Part shown: positions 50,417 through 59,734 of the stretch, piece by piece
How the letters are laid out: the number at the start of each line of letters is the position of its first letter
Numbering within the stretch: the stretch's first letter is position 1
Origin: Bradyrhizobium sp. 195
GTDB taxonomy: Bacteria > Pseudomonadota > Alphaproteobacteria > Rhizobiales > Xanthobacteraceae
Length of the DNA: 64,000 bases
Direction of reading: 5' to 3'
Assembly: GCF_023101665.1 (NCBI RefSeq)
Contig: NZ_CP082161.1
Location: 5,580,001-5,644,000, forward strand
Notes under the pieces: generated by a model
What the model saw: only the letters and a program-made list of their open reading frames with translations
Told to the model about the DNA's origin: nothing
Database searches by the model: none
Program-made: the position numbers and the translations under genes

Positions 50417-51067
50417 ATGAGCGAGGTTGCAGCAACAGGCATCTCCGTGCTGCTCGTCGACGACCATCCGATCGTCCGGCAAGGCTATCGGCGCGTGCTG
50501 GAAAGCCAGGGCGATCTGCACGTCGTGGCGGAAGCCGACAACGCCGCGGACGCCTACGGCGCCTTCAAGGCGCATGACCCCGATGTCGTCGTGCTCGACA
50601 TCTCGATGCCGGGCGCGAGCGGGCTGGAAGCGATCCGCAACATCCGCGCCCGCAGCCCGCGGGCGCGGATCCTCGTCTTCACCATGCACAACGAGGCCGT
50701 GCTGGTCAAAGCCGCCTTCAGTGCCGGCGCGAGCGGCTTCGTCACCAAGAGCAGCGAGCCGTCCGCAGTGGTAGGTGCCATCCGCAGTGTCGCCCGCGGC
50801 GAACGCGCCATGAGCGACGACATCGCGCATATCCTCGCCGAGGACAGCCTGTCGACCGGCTCAGCACTGGATCAACTGGGCGAACGCGAGATCGAGATTT
50901 TGCGCCAGTTCGCCGGCGGCGCCACCACCGAGCAGATCGCGACGCATCTCAATCTCAGTGTGAAGACGGTGCAGAATTATCACTACCTCATCAAGACCAA
51001 GACCGGCGCGCGTACGGATGCGCAGCTGGTGCGCCTCGCGGCGACGTGCGGGCTGACGAGGATCTAG
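50417..51067 (+). CDS. NarL/LuxR-family response regulator
   Basis: The protein is 216 aa from ATG 50417 (GAGG upstream). The REC domain has LLVDDHPIVRQGYRRVLE, phosphoacceptor Asp61 (VVVLDISMPG), and Lys in FVTKSSEP. The C-terminal LuxR-type helix-turn-helix is ATTEQIATHLNLSVKTVQNYHY. It is the DNA-binding partner of the histidine kinase just upstream. Confidence 0.92.
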   Translation: MSEVAATGISVLLVDDHPIVRQGYRRVLESQGDLHVVAEADNAADAYGAFKAHDPDVVVLDISMPGASGLEAIRNIRARSPRARILVFTMHNEAVLVKAAFSAGASGFVTKSSEPSAVVGAIRSVARGERAMSDDIAHILAEDSLSTGSALDQLGEREIEILRQFAGGATTEQIATHLNLSVKTVQNYHYLIKTKTGARTDAQLVRLAATCGLTRI

Positions 51068-51179
51068 CAGCAAAGCTGCCGCACTGTCCCGGTCCCGGGA
51101 AGCTTCTCAATCTGCTGAGCGAGATTGGAACAGAGACTATCCGAGCCCGGTTAGTACCGGAGTGAAGGAGTCATAGGTC

Positions 51180-51485
51180 ATGAGTAAGGGTCATCACAAC
51201 GCAGTCGACCATCCCCCGATCATCACAGTAGGCGAACTCATCGACGAACTCTGCCGTCTGCCGGACACCGCGGTCGTCCACTTCCGCTGCCCCATGCTCG
51301 ATCAGGAGCTGACCTTCTACCGCCTGCGCAAGCGGTCAAAGGACTCCGTCGAAATCGCGGTCAATGCATATCCGGAAAGTCCCCCGGTCGTGCCATCCTC
51401 CGATCCGAACGTCCATGCGCGCAGGCGCTCGGCGTCCTCGCCACCGGTTCACAACGGGGTCCATCTTCAGAAGGCGCGGGTTTGA
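51180..51485 (+). CDS. Conserved small protein, unrecognised
   Basis: The protein is 101 aa, with AAGGAG about 9 bases before the ATG. The N-terminal half is compact (ITVGELIDELCRLPDTAVVHF, then YRLRKRSKDSVEIAVNAYPE). The C-terminal part is basic and probably disordered. No signal peptide or membrane helix is present. It lies between the NarX/NarL pair and the convergent TetR gene. Confidence 0.6.
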   Translation: MSKGHHNAVDHPPIITVGELIDELCRLPDTAVVHFRCPMLDQELTFYRLRKRSKDSVEIAVNAYPESPPVVPSSDPNVHARRRSASSPPVHNGVHLQKARV

Positions 51486-51513
51486 CTGGTACGCGCTGAG
51501 CAGGTGCGGCGGT

Positions 51514-52101
51514 CTATCCCGCTTTCAGCCCGCGCAGCAGCAGCGCCAGCGTCGCGTCCACGCGCGCGGAGAGATCGGCGTCCCTCCACTCGTCGGCATG
51601 AGCCGGGTGGTGGAACCGGACGGTGGCATCGAAGATGGCACGCGCGGTGGTCTTGACGTCGTCCACGGCGAAAACGCCCTGCTTCACGCCGTCGCTCAGG
51701 ATCGCCGCGATCTGGTCGATCATGGTGTCCTTGTGACACTTGACGGCCGCGCAGGCCTCGCGTGCCAGCGTCAGATAAGTGTCGAACATCTCGGGGTCGT
51801 CGAGCACGCGCGAACGCTTGGCAGCGAACAGCGTGCGCAGCCAGCGATCGAGCCTGGCCGGCGCCGGCCCCTGCTCGTCGACGATCGCGCGCAACGGCGC
51901 GTCGATGCGGTCGAGCCAGCGTTTGGCAACGGCCTCGCGCAGCGAAGCCTTGCTGGGAAAATGGCGGTAGACGCTGCCGTGGCTCACATCGAGGGCACGG
52001 GCAACGTCAACCACGGTGGCCTTGGCAAGTCCGAAGCGCCGCAGCACGTCCTCGGTGACTTCGAGGATCCTCTCCGGCGTCAAGACAACAGCTTCATTCA
52101 T
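51514..52101 (-). CDS. TetR/AcrR-family regulator
   Basis: The protein is 195 aa from ATG 52101 (MNEAVVLTPERILEVTED); a longer start at 52131 is possible. The helix-turn-helix is VVDVARALDVSHGSVYRHFPSKASL. It is 92 bases downstream of a 33-aa ORF on the same strand, and the promoter and palindrome at 52418-52456 lie ahead of both. No obvious target gene is adjacent, so autoregulation is the clearest inference. Confidence 0.88.
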   Translation of the reverse strand: MNEAVVLTPERILEVTEDVLRRFGLAKATVVDVARALDVSHGSVYRHFPSKASLREAVAKRWLDRIDAPLRAIVDEQGPAPARLDRWLRTLFAAKRSRVLDDPEMFDTYLTLAREACAAVKCHKDTMIDQIAAILSDGVKQGVFAVDDVKTTARAIFDATVRFHHPAHADEWRDADLSARVDATLALLLRGLKAG

Positions 52102-52193
52102 GCCAGCACCATGTTCCCGTTGAGGGCTCACTTACCTCGGCAGCAGGGCTGCTTCCGAAGCGCCCTGGCCGGTCGTTTCGGAAAGCCTATGCC

Positions 52194-52295
52194 TTAATGA
52201 GGCAGTTTTGCAGCCTGCGCCGCGATTTGGCGCGCCACCAGCACATTGAGCCAATGCCCAATCACACCGGTAAAATTGAGGATTTCGGTCGTCAT
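52194..52295 (-). CDS. Very small ORF (33 aa) in the TetR leader
   Basis: GGAG lies about 9 bases before ATG 52295, and the frame encodes MTTEILNFTGVIGHWLNVLV followed by ARQIAAQAAKLPH and TAA. The product is too short for a family call, with an amphipathic centre. It is the first ORF of the transcript that starts at the promoter overlapping the TetR palindrome, so it may be a leader peptide, a small effector or a gene remnant. Confidence 0.45.
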   Translation of the reverse strand: MTTEILNFTGVIGHWLNVLVARQIAAQAAKLPH

Positions 52296-52674
52296 TGTCT
52301 AAGTCTCCATTCGTCCGCGGTCCCCGCTCTTCAATCCACCCTTCGATCCGAGCTTGCTTCGGATGTCGGGCTCCCCGGGGCTTGTCGCGGGACGCCCAAT
52401 CGGAGCGTCCGAGAAGGGATATACACGTCTCGCTGACAGATTTCAATATCTGTCAGTCGATGATCCGTGATTGACATCTAATTTTTGACTTGCGGGGGGA
52501 GCCCGCTCTCAACCCCACCGGTGGATTAGCCGCCCCCTACCCCGCTCCGTGGGCCGGAACGTTTGTTTCGCCCTCGCCGCTCTGCTAAATCGCGGCGTAA
52601 AAAGCATTTTGGCCGGAGCCCTGCACCCCCAGCATCCCCTGGGGTGTCCCCCGCCCACCTCTTGGAGCCGTCAG
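52296..52674. other. 379-bp region between the 33-aa ORF and purB
   Basis: This stretch contains the TetR promoter/operator (52418-52456) and the purB promoter region. An AT-rich segment (about 52455-52490) breaks the otherwise GC-rich sequence. I saw no other supported gene. Confidence 0.5.
52418..52456 (-). promoter_or_regulatory. TetR promoter with overlapping operator palindrome
   Basis: Read on the minus strand, TTGAAA (52441-52446) and TATATC (52418-52423) are 17 bp apart. TTGAAA sits in the centre of a 9-bp perfect inverted repeat, CTGACAGAT (52433-52441) and ATCTGTCAG (52448-52456). A repressor there would cover the -35 element. Confidence 0.75.
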
Positions 52675-53982
<1,308 letters not shown>

Positions 53983-53992
53983 GCGCACGTTC

Positions 53993-54076
53993 GTAGCCCG
54001 GATGGAGCGCAGCGAAATCCGGGATTCCTTCCACGCGGCACGAGTCCCGGATTACGCTTCGCTCCATCCGGGCTAC
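53993..54076. repeat. Palindromic intergenic repeat (REP-like, GTAGCCCGGATGGAGCG family)
   Basis: Perfect 17-bp arms GTAGCCCGGATGGAGCG (53993-54009) and complement (54060-54076) form a hairpin between purB and a convergent gene. It is a fifth repeat family in the window. Confidence 0.87.
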
Positions 54077-54098
54077 GCCACCGCCGCGGAACGACGAG

Positions 54099-54593
54099 CT
54101 ACAGTCGCTTCTGCAGCCATTTCACCAGAGCGGGACTGCCGATGGTGGCGGTGCTGAAGGCGCACATGTTGCCGTCGACATAGCCCGCGCGGCCGCGCCC
54201 TTGCACATAGCGCTTGCTGAAGAAGAAATTGTGCAGCTTGTTGCCGGCCTCATCGAGGAAGACGAGCTGCCAGCGCAAATCAGGCTGGTAGGACAGTCGT
54301 GCCGGCGCCAGCGCACTGACCGCTGCCGCAAGTTCGGTTGCATCGCGCGGCGACAGGACCAGGGTCTTGCGTTCGCTCGCATAGCTCGCAAAATGCTCGG
54401 GCGAGATCGGAATGCTGGCGAGCAGGCGATCGGAGATCTTTTGAAGATCGATCCGCTTGATTTGGCCGGCCTGGATCTTCTGGCTCACCGATGCGATCGC
54501 AGCCGCCGCCGAGCCGACATCGCAGGCCAACGCCGGGCTGGCCAGGAGCGAGAGGCAGGCGACCAGCACAAGACTATCGCGTCCAAACTTCAT
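54099..54593 (-). CDS. Exported protein of unknown function
   Basis: The protein is 164 aa with a signal peptide (MKFGRDSLVLVACLSLLA, cleavage near ALA-CDV). The mature part has SVSQKIQAGQIKRIDLQKIS, a central QPDLRWQLVFLDEAGNKLHN and a C-terminal YVDGNMCAFSTATIG. Two cysteines could form a disulphide. It is convergent to purB across a palindromic repeat. No family recognised. Confidence 0.75.
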   Translation of the reverse strand: MKFGRDSLVLVACLSLLASPALACDVGSAAAAIASVSQKIQAGQIKRIDLQKISDRLLASIPISPEHFASYASERKTLVLSPRDATELAAAVSALAPARLSYQPDLRWQLVFLDEAGNKLHNFFFSKRYVQGRGRAGYVDGNMCAFSTATIGSPALVKWLQKRL

Positions 54594-54744
54594 GGCTTGC
54601 CCTCGTCCCCGGCCTCTCGCTGCCTCACCTTATAGCCACAGCGCGCGGTGACGAAAGCCCGGCGACCATTTGCGCACCGCGATGCCGCGGAGTACGCTCG
54701 CGCGTCATCGCTCCCGCGAACACAGAAGAAACGGATCCCACCTC

Positions 54745-55917
54745 ATGCCCATCGTCAACCGCGTTGCCGCCCTCTCCGACGAAATGGCCGCATGGCGCCA
54801 TGACTTCCACGAGAATCCAGAGCTGCAATACGACGTCCACCGCACCGCCGGCATCGTCGCCGATCGCTTGCGCGAGTTCGGCTGCGACGAGGTGGTGACG
54901 GGCATCGGCCGCACCGGCGTGGTCGGCGTGATCCGCGGCCGCAAGTCCGCCTCCGGCAAGACCATCGGCCTGCGCGCCGACATGGACGCGCTGCCGATCA
55001 TGGAGACCTCGGGCGTGCCATATGCGTCGAAGGTCCCCGGCAAGATGCACGCCTGCGGCCATGACGGCCACACTGCAATGCTGCTCGGTGCCGCCAAATA
55101 TCTCGCCGAGACGCGCAATTTCGACGGCACGGCGATCATGATCTTCCAGCCCGCCGAAGAAGGCGGCGGCGGCGGCAAGGCCATGGTCGAGGACGGGTTG
55201 ATGACGCGCTGGAACATCCAGGAAGTCTACGGCATGCACAACATGCCGAACCTGCCCGAAGGCCATTTCGCAACCACGCCCGGCGCGATGCTCGCTTCCT
55301 CCGACAACATCCAGATCACGGTCCACGGCAAGGGCGGTCACGCCGGCGCCGGTCCGCACAAATCCGTCGACAGCGTGCTGATCGGCTCGCAGATCGTCAA
55401 CGCGCTGCAATCGATCGTGGCGCGCAACGTCGATCCGCTGAAATCTGCGGTCATCTCGATCACGCAATTCCATTCCGGCACGGCCTTCAATATCATCCCG
55501 GAGATCGCCGAGCTCGCCGGCACCGTGCGCACGCTCGATCCCGAGGTGCGCGATCTCGTCGAGCGCCGCATCGGCGAAGTCGCCGACAGCATCGCGCGGG
55601 CCTATGGCGGCTCGGCCGAGACCAAGTACACGCGGATGTATCCGGTGACGATGAACCATGCGCGCGAGGCGGGCCTTGCCGCCGACGTCGCCCGCGACAT
55701 CGTCGGCGCCGACCGCGTCAACGACAAGTTCATTCCGATGATGGGCGCCGAGGACTTCTCCTTCATGCTGGAAGCCCGTCCCGGCGCAATGGTGCTGGTC
55801 GGCATGGGCGACGGCAACGAGTGCCACCACCCGTCCTACGTCTTCAACGACAACATCCTTGGCCACGGCGCGTCATTCTGGGCGCGGCTGGTCGAGACGC
55901 GGATGCCGGCGGGCTAG
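54745..55917 (+). CDS. M20-family amidohydrolase (hippurate/IAA-amino-acid hydrolase-like)
   Basis: The protein is 390 aa from ATG 54745 (MPIVNRVAALSDEMAAWRHD). Metal-ligand motifs are GLRADMDALPI, HACGHDGHTAMLL, IFQPAEEGGGGGKAMVEDG and, near the end, MMGAEDFSFML. The dimerisation domain follows ITVHGKGGHAGAGPHKSVD. It hydrolyses an N-acyl or amino-acid conjugate; the substrate is not determined by sequence. Confidence 0.92.
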   Translation: MPIVNRVAALSDEMAAWRHDFHENPELQYDVHRTAGIVADRLREFGCDEVVTGIGRTGVVGVIRGRKSASGKTIGLRADMDALPIMETSGVPYASKVPGKMHACGHDGHTAMLLGAAKYLAETRNFDGTAIMIFQPAEEGGGGGKAMVEDGLMTRWNIQEVYGMHNMPNLPEGHFATTPGAMLASSDNIQITVHGKGGHAGAGPHKSVDSVLIGSQIVNALQSIVARNVDPLKSAVISITQFHSGTAFNIIPEIAELAGTVRTLDPEVRDLVERRIGEVADSIARAYGGSAETKYTRMYPVTMNHAREAGLAADVARDIVGADRVNDKFIPMMGAEDFSFMLEARPGAMVLVGMGDGNECHHPSYVFNDNILGHGASFWARLVETRMPAG

Positions 55918-56024
55918 GACGGAACGGCGGGTTCGCGCAGGCGCAATTCGCCACAGTTCGCGAACCAAGGGCAAGAGGTAAGTTGCGTTGGGTACTTACC
56001 CGGCGCGTTGCTGCGGACCAACTT

Positions 56025-57848
56025 TCAGGGGCATATCTCAGATTGTCCCACTCCGCCAGAACTGAGATGACATCCCTTGCGGACGGGCCGGCACCCGGCT
56101 GCTGATGTACACAAGATTTGTCCCGTGGCTTGCGGCTTGGTTGGGGCCGTCTCGGCGCTCTTCCGGCTCTCGTCCGGCGCCTTTGGAACTTGGCGCGCAA
56201 CCGGCTTCTTCTCCTGAACCTTCTCGCATTCGTTGTCATCGCCGACGCGATAGCCGGCGCGGCAGGTGATCTTCACGCACTGATCGCCGTCGGCCTTGAA
56301 GCCGAAATTGCAGACGAGCGGACAGACCCGTCCCGGCTTCGCCTTCAGCGCATCGAGCGCATCGACGCTGGCGAGCTTCACGTCGAGCCGGGTGCCGGCG
56401 TATTTGTTGAAGAGCGTCAGCGATCGCTGTGCGGCCGAACTCCATTCGCCCTCCGCGGCCGACGACAGGCAGCCGACGCGACGCAATTCGCTCTGCACGG
56501 ATTTCGTCAGATCGGAGGCCGACAATGTGGATGTCGGCGCGGGCGAAAGGGCTGCTACTTTTTGCTCCGCCTCGGGCAACTGCCGATCGGCCGCCGGCTT
56601 TGCGGCCTGCTCCGCCCTCTCCGCGGCCTGCTTGGCGGCAAGCTCCGCCTTGGCCTTCTCAGCCGCCTGCTTCTCCGCAACCGCCTTCGCAGCCGCCGCC
56701 TCGGCCGCCTTGCGCTGCTGCTCCGCCTGCTCTGCCCTCGCCTGTTCGATCTGCTTTTGCTTCTCCGCGGCGATCCGCGCATCTTCAGCGGCTTTGGCGG
56801 CCGCGGCGGCTCTCTCCAGCTCCGCCTTCTGGGCACGGTCGGCGGCGAGCTTCACCTTCTCCTGTTCGGCCAGCCGGGCCTTCTCCGTCGCCTGTGCGCG
56901 ATCTTCCTCAGCCGCAATCTTCTTCAACTGCACGCGTGCAAGGTTGGCGTAGAAGCCGTCCGGATAGGTCTGCAGAAAAGCCTCCCAAGCCTCGCGCAGG
57001 CCCGCCTGAAGCGCAAGCTCATAGTCCCTGCGCACGCTGTCCTGTGGATTGGCCTGCGGCCCCGCGACGGCGGCTGGCTTCGACTGCACCAGCGGCACGT
57101 CGTCGCCGCCGAGCGAGCCGTAGACATAGGGCTCCTGCCTGTTGCCGGTGTTCCTCAGGACATCGTCGCGCACGAAGCCGAAGGCCTTGCGCAGATCAAG
57201 CCCGGGCTTGGGCAGGTGCTCGACCAGCGCCGTGGCGAAGGGACTGTTGCGGGAATCGCCGTCGGACGCGGTCGATCCCGCCTTGGCCGCGAACGCGATC
57301 ATGGTGTTCGGGCTGGTCGGCTCGACCTTGGCAAGCCCTCGCCCGATCGCGCGCGAGGCCACCGTGCGCTTCATCGTTTTCGAGAAGGGGTTGTCGCGGC
57401 AGGCATCGAGGATGACGAGTCGAAGCTGTTTCGCCGGCTCGATGCTCACCAGCACACGATCGATCGGCACCGCCTCGTCGTAGACGTCCGTATCGGTCTC
57501 GAGCGCGGCATCGATCGGAATCAAATAGTTGGTGCCGTCCACCTCGAGGCCGTGGCCTGCGTAGTAGACGATCGCGACATCGGCGTCCCGCGTCCGCGCA
57601 CCGAACTCGCGCAGCGCCTTGCGCATTTCGGGCGCGTTCAGATCCTGCCTGACGTCGACGGTGTCGAAGCCGGCCTTCCTGAACATGCCGCCCATCAGGG
57701 TCGCGTCGTTCACGGGATTGCCGAGCTTGGGCGCGCTCTTGTAGGCGGAATTGCCGATGACAAGCGCAACGCGCTTCTCGGCCTGCGCGGGGGCGCAAGT
57801 TAGGAACGCCGCGAAGATCAATACGCATAGAGGTCGAACAATCGTCAC
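56025..57848 (-). CDS. Secreted caspase-family protein, third gene of tandem array
   Basis: The protein is 607 aa with a signal peptide (cleavage near AQA-EK). The caspase domain (about 25-265) has catalytic His99 (YYAGHG) and Cys150 (LDACRDNP) and the ASDGDSRNSPFATAL segment. Residues about 300-430 are Ala/Lys/Glu/Gln-rich and should form a long coiled coil. A peptidoglycan-binding-like segment (KSVQSELRRVGCLSSAAEGE) follows, then a Cys-rich block (RVCPLVCNFGFKADGDQCVK onward, residues 507-543). It is 17 bases after the preceding paralogue. It is probably periplasmic, but substrate and activation are unknown. Confidence 0.9.
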   Translation of the reverse strand: MTIVRPLCVLIFAAFLTCAPAQAEKRVALVIGNSAYKSAPKLGNPVNDATLMGGMFRKAGFDTVDVRQDLNAPEMRKALREFGARTRDADVAIVYYAGHGLEVDGTNYLIPIDAALETDTDVYDEAVPIDRVLVSIEPAKQLRLVILDACRDNPFSKTMKRTVASRAIGRGLAKVEPTSPNTMIAFAAKAGSTASDGDSRNSPFATALVEHLPKPGLDLRKAFGFVRDDVLRNTGNRQEPYVYGSLGGDDVPLVQSKPAAVAGPQANPQDSVRRDYELALQAGLREAWEAFLQTYPDGFYANLARVQLKKIAAEEDRAQATEKARLAEQEKVKLAADRAQKAELERAAAAAKAAEDARIAAEKQKQIEQARAEQAEQQRKAAEAAAAKAVAEKQAAEKAKAELAAKQAAERAEQAAKPAADRQLPEAEQKVAALSPAPTSTLSASDLTKSVQSELRRVGCLSSAAEGEWSSAAQRSLTLFNKYAGTRLDVKLASVDALDALKAKPGRVCPLVCNFGFKADGDQCVKITCRAGYRVGDDNECEKVQEKKPVARQVPKAPDESRKSAETAPTKPQATGQILCTSAAGCRPVRKGCHLSSGGVGQSEICP

Positions 57849-57865
57849 GCCCGTTCACCTGCTGG

Positions 57866-59710
57866 TTAATTGCAAATCTCGGTGGTCGGCGAACTGCCGT
57901 ACATGTTCTTCACCGTTCCGAGGCGGCATCCCTTGGCTACCGGCCGGCAGCCCGCGCTGTTGCAGATCATCTGCCCGGAGGCCTGCGATTTCGGCGTTGC
58001 GGACTCGGCGTCTTTCCGCTCCTGGTCCCGCCGCCTGGGCTCGTCACGGGCAACCGGTTTCTTCTCCGGAATCTTCTCGCATTCGTTGTCGTCGCCGACG
58101 CGATAGCCGGAACGGCAGGTGATCTTCACGCATTGATCACCATCGGCCTTGAAGCCGAAATTGCAGACCAGCGGGCAGACGCGTCCCGGCTTGGCCTTCA
58201 GCGCATCGAGCGCGTCGACGCTGGCGAGCTTCACGTCGAACTGGGTGCCGGCATATTTGTTGAACAGCGTCAGCGAGCGCTGCGCGGCGGACGTCCATTC
58301 GCCCTCTGCAGCCGATGCCAAGCACCCGACGCGGCGCAATTCGCTCTGCACGGATTTGGCGAGGTCAGCGGCTGACAATGTGGACGTCGGCCCGGGCGAG
58401 AGCGCGGCCACTTTCTGGGTCTCGACTTCGGGCAATTGCCGATCGGCCGCCGGCTTTGCGGCCTGCTCCGCCCTCTCCGCGGCCTGTTTGGCAGCAAGCT
58501 CCGCCTTGGCCTTCTCGGCAGCCTGCTTCTCGGCCAGCGCTTTCGCAGCCGCCGCCTCGGCCAGCTTGCGCTGCTGCTCGGCCGCATCTGCCCGCGCCTG
58601 CTCGATCTGTTTCTGCTTCTCCGCCGCGATCCGCGCCTCTTCGGCAGCCTTGGCCGCAGCCGCCGCCTTGTCCTGTTCGGCCTTCTGGGCACGCTCGGCG
58701 ATCAGCCTCGCCTTCTCGTGCTCAGCCGCCTTCGCCTTCTGCTCGGCGGAAGCGCGCGTCTCTTCGGCGCCGATCTTGTTCAACTGGCCCTTGGCGAGGT
58801 TGGCATAAAAGCCTTCGGGATATTGCGCCAGGAACGCTTCCCAGCCGTCCCGGGTGCCCAGCTGGAGCGCAAGTTCATAGTCTCGCCGAAGCTCCGACTG
58901 AGGATTCGGTTGCGGGCCGGTCGCAACCGGCTTGGCAGGAACCAGCGGCACGTCATCGCCGCCCAGCGAGCCATATACGAAGGGCTCTTGCTTGTTGGCG
59001 GTGGTTCTCAGCACATCATCGCGCACGAAGCCGAACGCCTTGCGCAGGTCCAGGCCGGGCTTCGGCAGGTGGTCCGCGAGAGCCGTGGCGAACGGGCTGT
59101 TTCGGGAGTCTCCGTCGGACGCCGTCGAACCGGCCTTGGCCGCGAAGGCGATCATCGTGTTCGGGGTGGTCGGCTCGACCTTGGCAAGCCCGCGCCCGAT
59201 TGCGCGCGAGGCCACAGTGCGCTTCATCGACTTGGCGAACGGGTTGTCGCGGCACGCGTCGAGGATGACGAGCCGAAGCTGCTTGGCAGGCTCGATGCTC
59301 ACGAGCACGCGATCGATCGGCAACGCCTCGTCATAGACGTCGGTGTCGGTCTCCAGAGCGGCGTCCGTCGGAATCAGATAGTTGGTGCCGTCCACCTCCA
59401 TGCCGTGGCCAGCGTAGTAGATGACCGCGACATCTGCATCCCGCGTCCTGGTGCCGAACTCGCGCAGCGCCTTGCGCATTTCGGGCGCGTTCAGGTCCTG
59501 CCTGACGTCAACCGTGTCAAAACCGGCTTTCCTCAGCATGCCGCCGATCAAGCCGGCGTCGTTCGCGGGATTGCCAAGCTTCGGCACGCTCTTGTAGGCG
59601 GAATTGCCGATGACCAGCGCCACACGCTTCTCGGCCTGCGCGGACGAGCAGGCGACGAGAGATGCAAAAATAAAAGCGCCGAAATATCGAGCGGTAGTCA
59701 CACTATTCAT
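57866..59710 (-). CDS. Secreted caspase-family protein, second gene of tandem array
   Basis: The protein is 614 aa with the same layout as its neighbours: signal peptide, caspase domain with His102 (YYAGHG) and Cys153 (LDACRDNP), a long Ala/Lys/Gln-rich coiled coil, a peptidoglycan-binding-like segment and the C-terminal Cys-rich block. Its signal region contains LVAC followed by SSAQA, so a lipoprotein is possible, unlike the other two copies. Stretches shared exactly with the flanking copies show recent sequence exchange. Confidence 0.9.
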   Translation of the reverse strand: MNSVTTARYFGAFIFASLVACSSAQAEKRVALVIGNSAYKSVPKLGNPANDAGLIGGMLRKAGFDTVDVRQDLNAPEMRKALREFGTRTRDADVAVIYYAGHGMEVDGTNYLIPTDAALETDTDVYDEALPIDRVLVSIEPAKQLRLVILDACRDNPFAKSMKRTVASRAIGRGLAKVEPTTPNTMIAFAAKAGSTASDGDSRNSPFATALADHLPKPGLDLRKAFGFVRDDVLRTTANKQEPFVYGSLGGDDVPLVPAKPVATGPQPNPQSELRRDYELALQLGTRDGWEAFLAQYPEGFYANLAKGQLNKIGAEETRASAEQKAKAAEHEKARLIAERAQKAEQDKAAAAAKAAEEARIAAEKQKQIEQARADAAEQQRKLAEAAAAKALAEKQAAEKAKAELAAKQAAERAEQAAKPAADRQLPEVETQKVAALSPGPTSTLSAADLAKSVQSELRRVGCLASAAEGEWTSAAQRSLTLFNKYAGTQFDVKLASVDALDALKAKPGRVCPLVCNFGFKADGDQCVKITCRSGYRVGDDNECEKIPEKKPVARDEPRRRDQERKDAESATPKSQASGQMICNSAGCRPVAKGCRLGTVKNMYGSSPTTEICN

Positions 59711-59734
59711 CCGCGGTTTTGATCGACGAAGCGA

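Noticed and set aside
57142..57803. Plus-strand frames across the caspase array
   Set aside because: Composition is Arg/Leu-rich antisense of the Ala-rich coiled coil; no motif or ribosome site, and they repeat in each copy.
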